From Hermodice carunculata (taxonomy: Eukaryota; Annelida; Polychaeta; Eunicida; Amphinomidae): a stretch of 64,000 nt of DNA. This document shows positions 24,187 through 35,672 of this stretch, piece by piece. The translations under genes were made by a program, and so were the position numbers. Where the stretch lies: the NCBI GenBank assembly GCA_964020975.1, contig OZ026612.1, forward strand, positions 128,371,741 through 128,435,740, in the 5' to 3' direction. Numbering within the stretch: position 1 is the stretch's first letter; each line of letters opens with the position of its first letter. The notes under the pieces were generated by a model that saw only the letters and a list, made by a program, of their open reading frames with translations, did not search any database and had not been told where the DNA came from.

Positions 24187-26895
24187 TGTGCTATATGCGG
24201 TTTTATTCTTGATGGAGGTAAAGGAAATAAAGTATGACATCAATCATTATCAGAATGAAGATATGATGATCACTATCAAATTATGATAATAATGCTGAAG
24301 ATCATACCCAGGAAACAAACAGAAATACTTGAACTGTATCTCCGTGCATCTGTTCCCTTACCCACATGATCTACAAACGTCATAGGAACGAAATGACGTT
24401 CAAAATTGAAATAGTTCCTGATGTGTTTAGTTTGACAGAGAAGATGTGTGGATATATTTTTGTTTTGTGTTGTACCTGTGTATGGATCAATTTGCTTTGG
24501 CTACGCTGATGCTTTAATGGTCATGGTTTTGATTGGGAATAGAAAACAGTGTCTGCATTGCCTTTGTTAAAGTTTGATTTGACTTCTCAAAAATTATACT
24601 ATGGGTCTGACATTGGATTAATTGAGTCCATCTTTATCCAAAGATAACGGTGACAATGTGAATGGCATATATGAGAGAAGCTGATTCTGTGTCTGAAACT
24701 TTGTTATACAAACAGGAACAACAGTCCCACATCTTCCGAGTAGATCTCATCACAAAAATACCACAATGCAATCTCTTTACGCTCCATAGCCGTCCCCATG
24801 TGTGACGATATCTCGGAAATATATCATCCCTTATACAAATGATCCAAGTGAGGTCGTATGGACATATTTGAAAGTCACACGATCAGTGATGTTTAGCAAT
24901 GTTTGACAGCGCTTGACAAATTTAGTGCCCACCTTACATGTGATTGATAAGGCCCACCTCTTGTTTTTCCCACATTTTTTCAATGTCTCTGTTTTAGCAG
25001 ATACAAATATGGAAGCACTTACCACTGCAGGATGGATGTTTGGAAGTGGGTAGGTCCTTACTGTGAAAACAGTACAGGCAGTTATGACAATCACGACGGT
25101 AGGTGCCACCACAAGCGGGTACTTGGTCAGCAAACGAACATACCTGAGAACAGAGATCTCTTGGAAGTACGACTGGGCTAAATAGCTTGTCTGACATGTC
25201 AACCTGTGTGAACAAGGCTACGCAAATAACTGCAATGTACATCTTTATTGGGAAGACTGCACACGTTCCAGTTGATTTAGTCCTCATAAACGCAGTCTAA
25301 ATTACAAAGGTTAGCTAAATTCTTTGGTATATAAGGATAATTTTCCATCCCTTGTTTCACGTAAATATTTTTTTACTTTCACAGCGTACGCTAAGTCAAT
25401 GGGAAATTACTACAGCAGCACGGACATACACCTCCGAATGTGTATATATAGATCAAACCATTAATTTCAGCTGTGCAGCCAATTCAGATCATAAACCTCT
25501 GTTGTTTCATGCGGCCAGTACAGCACGTTAAACTGTGTCGGTCGATCAATGAAAAAGTGCAAATGATACACTGAACATTTTTTACAGATGAAATACCAGA
25601 ATATTTAACCAGGTTGCAAGCTCATCGGACAAAGTGTGCAAGTAATGATAATTTGTTTCTAAAGAACACGTTTTAATAAATGTAGAAACAAATTTTGTAA
25701 AAAAAAAAAAAAAAAAAAGTGCTTTTTGTATTAATTCATTAAAACATCAAGTACATGTGTCAGTTTATAGTCATTTGTTAGTCTACAGCAAATGTAATTT
25801 TTCATTGCATAAGTTTCTTGTAAAAATGAAAAACTTTCTGTTGGTAAATAACACAACATATTCACAGGACCTCTTATGACTTGACTGATGTAGTTGTACT
25901 TCAAACTCATCAAAGTCTCCGAAATAAGCGCATTTGCTTTATGCTTACCATTTTCAAAATAAAGGCTTGAAATACTTTTTTTTTCACAATTCAGGAAAAG
26001 AATTAGCAACTTTGAAATGTCTTATTATTGAACAACTTCCAAGATGAGTCAGGTATTTAACTTGCAATATGCCTATTTACACTACCCAACCAGCACAAAG
26101 GCTGGGTCCTAGGGACTAAAATGTTAGGAACAATAAGACAAAGACAATTGAGGTGAAATCAGTGTTGAAGTTTTACTGGTATGAATTCATATACAGCGCA
26201 AATGGATCCTTCCACTTCAATCCAGTTTAAATAAGCGTGAACGTTCATACTAGTTCCTCCCAGCTGTAAATAAAGGTCTCTCGATCTTTCACAAAAATAG
26301 TTTCCACATTTGTTAATCATCTCAATGTATATTTTAATTTTCCCAAATACGGGGGTTAAATAAAATAGTATTTTATCAAGCAATACATTCAGTCGAACGC
26401 CAGTTAATTTCATAAGAGAATTGATATCTGCTGGTACCCTCATTAAGCCATTCTTGACAGCAAAAATTTGTCAGTATATGTTTTGTGACCACGGACGGGC
26501 GGGTCTCGAACAAGCAACCTGTATACCACTTATTACAGTTAGACGAGAATTGGAACATGACTAAGTTGAAACTTATATATCACACTATGTCAAGATCATC
26601 AATATACATATATCCTTTTTTTACGACAGCACACTTAGCATTGTTTTTGTGTAAACAGTTCCTATTTAGCCAGAAATCTTTTGACGAGCGGTTCCACTTA
26701 GATTTTCCCAGAATGAAATATGAAATTTAACATATATCATATTGGTTTATTGGACTTCAATAGTTCGTAACCCAGTTCCGGTTTATATGTATTGTCTTAC
26801 CAGTTTGCAGGCGTCTTCGTCATCTTGTAGTCGTCGTGAATTTCCTCGTCAAGTAGTGGCCCGGCGGCCTCCTGGTGGCCATTGTGTGTGGGCAT
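18727..26895 (-). CDS. Patched-domain (PTCHD3/Ptr-like) 12-TM protein, paralogue 1, 1033 aa
   Basis: Four coding exons join in frame: 26895-26801, 25143-25023, 23028-22710 and 21293-18727. The product starts MPTHNGHQEA and ends NTYLCTF. TM1 lies at about 42-60. A large extracellular loop (61-369) holds the family motif GFTPRGT at its start. The SSD-like bundle TM2-TM6 spans about 370-523, with the RND/Patched TM4 motif VGADDVF (Asp438, Asp439). TM7 is at about 569-589, a second loop follows to about 837, and TM8-TM12 lie at about 838-982. This is the full Patched/Dispatched/NPC1 layout, and the length is typical of PTCHD proteins. Family members are plasma-membrane or endomembrane RND-type permeases linked to sterol or lipid handling and Hedgehog-type signalling. 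The substrate here is unknown. Oddity: the TM10 motif reads GLSIGF, with Gly901 where paralogue 2 has Asp. The introns (1657, 1994 and 1416 bp) all begin GT and end AG. No stop codon or frameshift is seen. Confidence 0.9.
21294..22709 (-). other. Paralogue 1 intron 3
   Basis: A 1416-bp intron. It contains (TA)n(TG)n at about 21770-21812 and an (AAT)n microsatellite at about 22427-22504. Several blocks (GTTGACCAGGCT-like, the CATAAAT-CATGACCA-like block, and the CAGACTGT..GACACC region beside exon 3) align with intron 3 of paralogue 2. Confidence 0.7.
22427..22504. repeat. (AAT)n microsatellite
   Basis: About 26 uninterrupted AAT/ATA units inside intron 3 of paralogue 1. Confidence 0.95.
22710..23028 (-). 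CDS. Paralogue 1 coding exon 3 (first extracellular loop, N-terminal part)
   Basis: A 319-nt exon after TTTAG|. It begins with GFTPRGT, a PTCHD family signature, and ends ARNTI plus one base. The donor is G|GTGTGT. Joining to the next exon makes Asp179. Confidence 0.87.
23029..25022 (-). other. Paralogue 1 intron 2
   Basis: A 1994-bp intron with a (TA)n/(TG)n tract at about 24113-24190. The 170 bp next to exon 2 (about 24855-25022) align with the matching part of paralogue 2. No separate gene is seen inside. Confidence 0.7.
25023..25143 (-). CDS. Paralogue 1 coding exon 2 (TM1)
   Basis: A 121-nt exon between CTCAG| and |GTAAGT. It encodes YVRLLTKYPLVVAPTVV and the rest of TM1, ending HPAV. 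Phase 2 in, phase 0 out. Confidence 0.88.
25144..26800 (-). other. Paralogue 1 intron 1
   Basis: A 1657-bp intron. It holds AATAAA at 25675-25680 followed 18 bp later by A20 at 25699-25718, a retrocopy-like tail on the plus strand. No frame in it is recognisable. Confidence 0.7.
25675..25718 (+). repeat. AATAAA plus poly(A), retroposed 3' end candidate
   Basis: A polyadenylation hexamer 18 bp before an A20 run, inside an intron and opposite in strand to the host gene. This spacing is typical of the 3' end of an mRNA-derived insertion or SINE. I found no target-site duplication or parent gene by eye. Confidence 0.45.
26801..26895 (-). CDS. Paralogue 1 coding exon 1 (cytosolic N-terminus)
   Basis: Encodes residues 1-31 plus two bases of Trp32. 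The donor is TG|GTAAGA. The ATG is chosen because the same start, followed by a similar MP-x-x-NG-x-QEA peptide, occurs at the same position in paralogue 2. About 80 bp upstream of the ATG is also alignable between the copies. Confidence 0.85.
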
Positions 26896-26899
26896 GCCT

Positions 26900-29045
26900 G
26901 ATAAATCAAAGGTCAATGAAACTCGAAAGTCAACTTGCCTGTGTTGTGACAATCTACGCACCTGCCACAAACAGAAACTTGAAACACAACTGTAATTGAT
27001 GGTAAATGTGATGAAAATTAGATGATTCAATACAACGGCAGCAGATGTCACAGGATCGATTGGTGTGCTGTGTGCTGTATGTACACTGGATCCAGCTGCG
27101 TAGTCATTGCGTGACTACCACGAGGCATCAATAGTGTCAAATAATTTATAGATATATCAGCACTATATCTGAATGGTAGTTTTTCAAAATTTTGTTCGTG
27201 AATCTTGATCACTATATTTTTGTTCATAAATTAGTTTATAAGCTACAGGTTATACTTCTAGCATAAAGTTTAGCTATTGGTCTATATATCACAGCCATGT
27301 GCCCGTATGATCAAGTATGTACAGCAACTACCTGACAGTGAGAATAAAAATGGATATATACCACACACAAAAACCCATAAAGAATGTCTTCTCAGTGCTT
27401 GTGAACGCCAAAGAGGGTTTAGACAACAAATCTACAGCAGCACATCAAAGTAGAGCGGGATATAAACGTGACGATGGAGGACAACTATCAGGCAAATGAT
27501 CAGGATTAAGCTGCTCTATAGTCAGCACATGTGGGAAATTCGCATACCAGTCATTGATTGCACAAGGGATGGCTGTATAAATAATACAAAATGCCAGAAT
27601 AAGGTGCTAGAAGAAATAATCCCAGTGCTATCAGCTATATCGCCGAGTGTAAATTTCAACTCCAAGATGTAGGGGGCCTACTTTTTGGGATTATGTCGAA
27701 CAATTTCCTGACAGCAACAACAACCAATTATTTTAAGGAGAAAGAACATATAGAGGAACTCACTATAATAACAGAAAAGTATGAAAGCTTTTTCAGCGGC
27801 ACACATACATCGTGTTGTTTCAAATAAGGAAAATACATCTCCCAGTACTTTCTGACCCCTTCAAAACATACGAGGTCTTATTGCCCTACTGGCCATATGG
27901 TCATATCCACGTAGATTTGTTTCCTGTAATGCCATATGCTAATTTAACTTCGGCATTAAACACATCACGTACCTTGCTTTGTGCTACTCTGCAAGTGGTG
28001 ACCAAAGTCTCGTGGTTTCCCAACCCTTCAGGCCCACGCAGCTTCTTATTGTTTTTTGTGATTGTTTTGTTTGAGACTGAACATGATCAACAAGGGGTGG
28101 TAACTTTTCATTGTGCTGACAACGTGATTGCCTGGACAAATGCATTAGCTGCATCATGCAAGTGTCACAGTACCTGGACGATGTTATGTCCCATTTGAGA
28201 AGAAAAATGTCCACCGTGATCCATCAGCCTCATCATCAAATCACTTTAAACAAACTCTGCCAAATGGACATTCAAATGTGGGTTTCCTTCCTCTAATCTT
28301 GAAATGGGATTTCTACATTCCAAGAGGAGGCAGATACATATGCTTCTTATAAAGATTTGTTCATGTATGCCTTGACAAAAGGCTTTGTAGGTTGCAGGCA
28401 CTTTTTTCAGTCTACATGGCCACATAATCTCTACAAATGATAAGCCGACGTGTTGTCTATGGCAACAGAAGAGTTATACCCCATTGTAGTCTGTATTTTC
28501 TCTGTTATTTCCATACTTTACCTTCAAATGAAGTAAATCATGGAAAAAAAGAGAAAATTCTCAAATTGTTGTGGCAATGCTGACACAGTGGTCTGAGTCA
28601 ACTGTTGTCACCTGACTGTAAGTGCTACCATGGGTAATTACGTGACCACAGAAACATGGCTGCCCAGTATTATAAACATTATACTAGACGGCTTCTCTTG
28701 TTTTGAATGTGAATGGTTCAGACGGGTGATGGGATCGCAGTCAACTACCCATCCATGTGTGTGCCCTCCTCCTTCCTAGGTAATTGGCATTTAAAAGAGA
28801 AACTGATAACTTTGCTATAGTTCTATTAATTCTACAACCTGATCAGCTTAACAGCATGGACTGATTAACTTTCTCTGTTTTTGGCTGTGCATACATATGG
28901 TTAATCCACGCACATCTCTCTTCCCATGGCAGTAGTAAATACTTTATTTGCACAAATGTCTGTGGGGGACCAAGACAGAACAGATACCCACATCTAGCAC
29001 ATTCTAGAACCAAAACAGACACATACAAACTAATCAATATACAAA
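26900..29045. other. No recognisable gene; upstream flank of paralogue 1
   Basis: The first 80 bp align with the flank of paralogue 2 and may hold its 5' UTR. The plus-strand 128-codon frame at 27812-28198 and minus-strand frames near 28843 show no motif I know. No TATA box or other promoter element is convincing. Confidence 0.45.
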
Positions 29046-29047
29046 AT

Positions 29048-31900
29048 GATATGTTTAGTTCTGTACACATTAAAGAACTTAACTACTATTTTGGCGGTAT
29101 GAACAAAAAGAGCATGAATAGTTCTTTGCACATTGTGCGGGGTGCATTGGATTATGGGTCACGTGTTCAAGGGGTTTAAATACCTTAACTGGGTGTGAAA
29201 AATCATTCCAGGCTATTTTCTACGACCACAGAGTCCTCCATTCCTTGGGTTTTCGTGCACACTCTACATGCACAATCGGTGCAATGACAATGGAACTGCA
29301 CCCTTGCGGGGGAATTCTGTTCCACGGGAACAAAATGGGGAACATTTGTTACTGAAGTAAGGACTTTGATAGTCTCAAAGTTGAAGTCCTTCAAACAGGA
29401 AATCTCCAATCAAGCCAATGAAAATCTGGCAGAAATCAAAAGATTACGAGGTCATGAAACTCGTGTTTACAAGCGCAATTGCAATAAAAAACAGTTTAAA
29501 GTGAACAATCTATTCTTGAATGTTGGTCAGAAGCCCCTGACATATGCCATGGGCATATATGATTTGGCTAAGGAGACAATTTATAAAGCTCATGCCTTGA
29601 TAAGGAGCGTCAGAAGCTTACACTTATCGTTGACAGTGAAAAACATGGTCGGAAGATGGTAGGAGAGTACCAAAGTGACAAAATATGCGAGAACAAGGAG
29701 GACCAGAAAAAACCTTGAGGGGTGGGGGGTGGGGGGGGGGTCACAAAGGGCTGAAAAATGCACCAGGGAGGACAATGGGAGGATTCGGCAAGTGAAAAGG
29801 TAAAGTTTTTCTAGTCTAACACTGGTTCAGCAAGTACAGTTGCTTGACGCCTGGAGTCATCTGTTGTCTTCATGGTCACCTAGGGTTGGGAATCTTAGAG
29901 ACACTCTGGGAATACCTGCCATTTGTGTGGCATTCAGTTGGGAATTGGAATTTAGAATGTGTGCTATATTTGAAAGAAAGACATAGCCAATTCTGAATTC
30001 ATTCTTGGTGTTATGTCTAAAAGGGTTTAAGATTCCAATTTTTGCTAATCTGTCAACAACAGAATTTAAGAACACTGCTTCCTCAATGAATAACAGTGAT
30101 TTTGTTAATAGTGAGATAGAACCTGTGTTGCAGAAAAGATGTTTTTCTGTATCTCACAACAAACCTTGTGTAGTCAATCCACTGTCTTAAAGTTTAACGA
30201 AAGTGGCAAACGTCGGCTTATACTTGATTTACGTTATGTCAATAACTTAATATACAAGCACAAATTCAAAATGGAAGACATTGCAAGTGAAATATTGGTG
30301 TTTTCACCAGAACCGTAGGATGTTTCTTTTTATTATAAGGAGTGCCTATCATCATATCAAAATTTTGTGGAAGCTACATGCCAATATGCGGTTTAACTGG
30401 TGGTGCAAAGGCCAAGTGAGCTTTTTCACATTTTCGGTACTGTTTACAAAAATGGCAAAACACTTTACTACTCACTGGCGCTCCAGGGACATCAGATGTC
30501 TTATTTTCATGGATGATGGCATTGGAGGTTCTCAGTGACTCACATCTGCACAAGAACAATCGCATATCATGAGGAGTGACTTACAGATTTCAAATTTTTT
30601 AGAAAGCCCAGATAAGTCTCAATGGGAACCCAAGCAACAGTTATCATGGTTACGACATGATTTGGATTTTGCAAGTAATGTTTTGTTGATTTATCAACAT
30701 CTTGTCAAAAGTTCAAAGCAGGGTGTGGAACAGTTTTCATCTTTCGGAGATTTGGCACAGGTACACGTCAAAGTGCTGGCAGGAATTGGGGGCAAGTTTG
30801 TCTCAATGCACCATGTTCTTGGAGCAAAAGTCAAGTTGTATACAAAGACCCTGCACTCTGATCCAGAAGCTCGTACATTGTAGTGTATTTCTGTTTCGGT
30901 GTCACAGAAGTCCATAAGTGAGCTGGTGCATTGGCTCAGCTCAATAACATTGATTCGATGAATTCCAGTGTATTTCAATATCTGTGACTAGCAAATTGAA
31001 TTTGAATTGTTTGCATACAGTGAGGCTTCCAAATGGGGCAAAGCGGGCATAGCCAAAGGGGGGGGGGGGCAACAGTACACATATGATCACTCACTGTAAC
31101 TTGTCTCAGGTACAAAGTTTAAAAAGTTCCAACTGGGGAGAACGTAAGGCATTATAGATGACCCTTCACAGTTTTACTGACACATTTGACCATCGTGTTG
31201 TTAGCTGGCATTCTGACAATCAAAGTGTTCATATCATAGTTCAGAATGGTAGTATGAAACAAGATCTATATAATGTGGGATTAAGCATTTAGTAGCATAT
31301 GTGATCAGTTTGGGGTACAACTTTCGGTTTCCTGGATCCTTCATGAAATGAATAGTCCAGCAGATCTAATCAGTAAGATTACTGATAAAGATGACTGGGA
31401 AATCAATTCAGATATTTTATCGTATCTTAAAGCTCTATGGGGGCTGTTTCCAGTTGATAAGTTTACAACTCATTACAATACAACCCCAAAGTTTGGAATC
31501 CGCACACTGAGGGTGTGGATACTCTTAGCATGAACTGGAAGGGAGAGAACAGCTGGGTGGCCAGAATCATAGTGTATATGTGTAAATGTAATGGTTATAC
31601 CCAAATGACCATCATCTTACTTCTGGCCACTAGTTTGTCCTGATGCAATCCATTTGGCCCTATTCATACGGCCTCAGAGGATAATTTCACCAGGGACAGG
31701 TTCTGTTGAAACTGGAAAATTTCCAAGCAAAGATTTAATTATGACATGTCTCTTCCACTGTTAGATTTGAGAATACATTTTAATTTGCCTGAGACATCTG
31801 CACCTGCTGCAATTTGCACAGCCATTGGGGGTTGCTGTGCCATATTTCAGTGAATCCAAGTGGATGTCGATGTTATGCATCGAGTTACATGGGATGCCAA
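29048..31900 (+). mobile_element. DIRS-like retroelement fossil (broken)
   Basis: A plus-strand relic of a DIRS-type (tyrosine-recombinase class) retroelement. Parts in order: a terminal-repeat-like segment at 29048-29225, an upstream gag-like region at about 29366-29660, reverse transcriptase at about 30115-30680 (box RRLILDLRYVN), and RNase H plus connection at about 31120-31560 (SWHSDNQSV, PADLISKITD, then TEGVDTL). This order and these words match DIRS-like pol proteins known in cnidarians and deuterostomes. A recombinase region is not recognisable, so the 3' part is missing or decayed. The copy is broken by many interruptions and looks old. Confidence 0.7.
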
Positions 31901-34900
31901 AAATTTCAATACTGCAGATATAAACATTGTATTTCTAGATACTGTTTATGAATGTTAAATTGTGACTGATGGCAAAGCAGATGTAGATCATTGCAGCCCT
32001 ATATTGCATCGCAAATTTGTCTGGGTCCACATATATATAGCAGGGGAGAGAAAGGTGGGAGAAGTACATACCATTTAAATTTTATTAACATGGCTATATA
32101 TGCGCGATGTATTGTTTTCTTTTTCATGTACACATCCATGTAGAGTTTGGTGGCATAACAAGCCTAGGTGGCTTGCTGACAGCACGACCCCTCGGCATAG
32201 GTCAAGCACAGGATAAAGCCTGCTATTTTAATCCATTGGTTCTTTTTAGTGCTTTTTCATAATTTTTACTTCAGTAAACTCTATGTACTGGGTTAATTTC
32301 TATTTTTTGTACGATTAAGGCGTAAATGATCCTGAATCTGACAAGGTTAAACTGGTATTTGGTTTGGTCTCATCACTATCATTGGAAACTGTTATCCACT
32401 TCTCTTTTCATGGAACCCTTATATATTTGGTAACAATTTGAACATTCAGGCATTTTCTGCACATATTGCAGTGCAGTAAGTGTTCCAAGTGTAGTGAAAC
32501 TGATGTTGTTTTTTATAATTGTCTGATGAATATAGTTTGTTATTATGAAGGTCATGTCAGGTTGGCTCAAAGTGTTTAATGTACTCTTTCTCTGTCTCTC
32601 TTTTGTATAAATAATTAACATCTAAATCAACTGACTGACAAGTTGAACTACGTCTTATCATAAATGAAAAAAATTAAAACTGTTACAGGAAAACAGTTAT
32701 ACTTACAGTTACCTTTAGGAACATTTCAATCTTGAACATTTAAATGTCCTTTCAAAAATACTTTTGGAAACCAACTTGAAATGTGACTGCTATCCTTACA
32801 AATTTTGACTATTGTAATGCATTTTTGACTACGTTTTAATGATTTGAAGCCTAATGTCACTTGCTTCTGGCTGATGTTTAACATTTGAACCAATGTACTT
32901 ACTATATTTGGAAATTCAAACACTTTCCTTTTTGAAATACTCTTAGTTTATCTCCTTTAAAACAACATCATATCTTTAACTACATGCCTAAAACACATCG
33001 AATTATATAATCATGTTGTTTAGATTCTTATTGATGGTCATTTTAGGCCTAGAGGGCTTTTCTGATGGATTGATGTTGGTGTTGGTGTCAGTGTGTGGAC
33101 TTATATAGATGATGATCATTGTTGAGATGGTGGTTGCAAGTAGTACCTTTTTAAATACTGAATTTTATAGACATTTTCAACAAGTTAAGAACCTCCGCTT
33201 ACAAATTCTTTGATGTGATGCAAATTTTGGTCCCTTTTCATAAATTGTATGGTCCTGTATGTGCATGAATGATACAACTGTTCAAGCCAATTTACTGAAA
33301 TAGGCCTATAATTTCAAACAAAACTTTTTGCATTCTGTCATGTGAAAACTAGATAAGGTTTTTTTCCCCCCTATGGACCTTTGCACTTACGTTTTGGTCT
33401 CTTTTGGGTAAATACGAACTATATATGTTTCAGCTATACATACCAAGGAACATTGCCTTTGGTCGGAATTGACTTGGATTTGTTTCATTAGGACTACGGT
33501 TTGGATATGGTAATCACACTGTCTAATTTGTAACATTATATTGCATTTTCTCCATGTATAGAAAACATTTTTTATCAATAACAATGTCTTATTTTCCTTG
33601 CAGTATATTGGCTGTTATTTTCATTATTGTATTATAGATAAGGTATGAAATTGGAGTTTATCAAATTTACGTTAATTGTTACCATATCATTATCACTTGT
33701 CTGTGCTATGGGTACTGAACATACATTTATGTAATGAAACACAGCTTTGATATTCACATCATGTCAAAAATATTTATTGTTCTATTATGTGTTTTAACAC
33801 CATTATATGTGCTACTATACGTAAGGTTCTTTTACAGATATGAACATGTGGCCCATAATCTGGGACTTGTCCTTTAATAAAGATTATCTCCTTTGGCGCT
33901 ACAGCGTTATGCAGACTTTTTTCCAGATATTCAGCTGTGGTCTGAGGCGGCCAGTACAGAAAAAAACTTATGGTCATCACTTACAATATTGCGTCAAGTT
34001 TGCAGAAAAATACAGCATTTCACTTTTTCCTTGCTAAACCCATAAACTTGTCTATTTTCTTCATGAGTCGTATGGATGATAAACGTTTGGTGACCAATAT
34101 CACTTAAACTTATTAGGCTCTAAAATGGATACATAGTTTCGTGGGTCATTCTGTCAATGCTGTGGACAGTAGCATAGTAAAGAATATAATTGAATCATCT
34201 AAATGAGTGTTTGCTAAACCAACTATACAGACACTTCCTATTCCTTTTTAGGGTTTACAATGAATTAGACACAGGTATGCGCCTGCTCATTTTCACAGGG
34301 TTTCTTATATATAGTGAGTTGGCAGCACTGTGATGCAGGGACATTGATATTTCTGGTGCATATATGACGACCAATATAGGGATAGACAAAATGTAGCAAT
34401 CAATAGGTCCGGCAACATTACCTGGCCTGTTGGTAACATGGACAGGTACATCAGTTGTGGTCATGTTATGCCTTCTAATGATATTCTTTTCAGACCATAT
34501 TTGAGAACTAAGGATGTGTTGAAATTAATTTCTCGAAACAAGCCAATTAGTTACACTAGAATAAATCAGATCATTCGGCTATGTTTGAAGAAATTTATTC
34601 CTATGTAATCAATGTTTTATTTTCATATTATTTTTTCCCCACAGAGATGGAAAAATTAAAACTACATGAATGAATACTTTAAGATAGAAGACCTATACAG
34701 AGTTGAATTAAATAAAGCAAGTACACTGAGATCTGAAATAATAATATACAGAGATAAAAGGCACTAGCTATATGTACTGATGGACATGTACCCAAAAATG
34801 ACAGAGGCCAGCATTTTCCATATCTGATATCAGAAAGCACCATAACCTAAGCATAATATGAGTATGTCAGTGCCCCTACAGGTAAAATCAATCACCAAAT

Positions 34901-35150
34901 GCTTTAGTATGCAACTTGACCAGAAGAAAGTCTGCAGCGTATGGCCTAAGAAACTGTTAAGCGCAAATGAGTGGCCTCAATGAGTCACAATGCTTTTTTT
35001 CTGGCTTAAGTTCAAAATTAAATGTAGTCCTTAGTAAGTGGCTTTAATATTGGTATATTAAATTTAACCAATCTCTCAAGTAAAGTCCCTTTATAAAGTT
35101 TAGCAGTAGCTATATATTCAGTCATCAATCAAACAAGATCTCTGGTTTGA
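31900..35150. other. No recognisable gene
   Basis: About 3.2 kb of AT-rich DNA with only short frames. I see no splice-framed coding exon and no repeat family member. Part of 31900-32250 may be the decayed tail of the DIRS-like fossil. Confidence 0.4.
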
Positions 35151-35672
35151 TATAGTATACAACTAATATTTTTTAATCGAGAAACACTTTTTGGTTCTAT
35201 TAAATCTTCAACTGACTTAATACGGCAGGTGCAAAATACAACTCCAAACTTCCCGGGGTGAGGTTTGATGATTGTCATGCTTGCCCAGACACATGGTTAT
35301 GCTGGCCTCTTGTTGCTGTGGTAAGACATGCTATCTCGCACCTCATACCTCTGGTGAAGTTCTGAGCTTAATGCATTTTCAGAGTCAATTCCAAGAATCT
35401 CAAGGGAGTCTGTTGCATGCATAACATGACTACCAACATCTAATGCCCATACTGGGTACTGTTAAACTTTGGCTCAAACATAGTTGTACACAAGGATTTT
35501 TAATACCAAAGACGAACCTCCATTAATTGGCATAATTAACAAGCGCATTTATCAGAACTTGCAACCCTGGTGCTGTGCAACTGATAAAAGTGATATCATC
35601 AGCATATGCAATGAGTTTATAAATGTAGACCCAATTCTAACACCTCTACAAATCATCAATAAATACATTGAA
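35150..35672 (-). mobile_element. LINE RT fragment (minus), cut by the adjacent repeat
   Basis: Minus-strand reading from 35672 downward gives FNVFIDDL, then RGVRIGSTFINSLAYADDI with the YADD catalytic box near 35610. Next come CTAPGLQVLINALV and DSLEILGI, the order of LINE reverse transcriptases from motif B/C into the thumb. Several frame shifts and stops make it a pseudogene. The catalytic AYADD is intact. Its upstream part seems to continue across the large repeat at 38216-38245, where the minus strand reads GQGSILSSFF, the usual start of motif B. Confidence 0.6.

Noticed and set aside
26470-26530. GGGTCTCGAAC-like stretch as a tRNA T-loop
   Set aside because: No acceptor, D or anticodon arm can be placed around it.
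27812-28198. 128-codon plus-strand frame as a gene
   Set aside because: No recognisable motif, no paralogue or repeat support and no clear splice sites.
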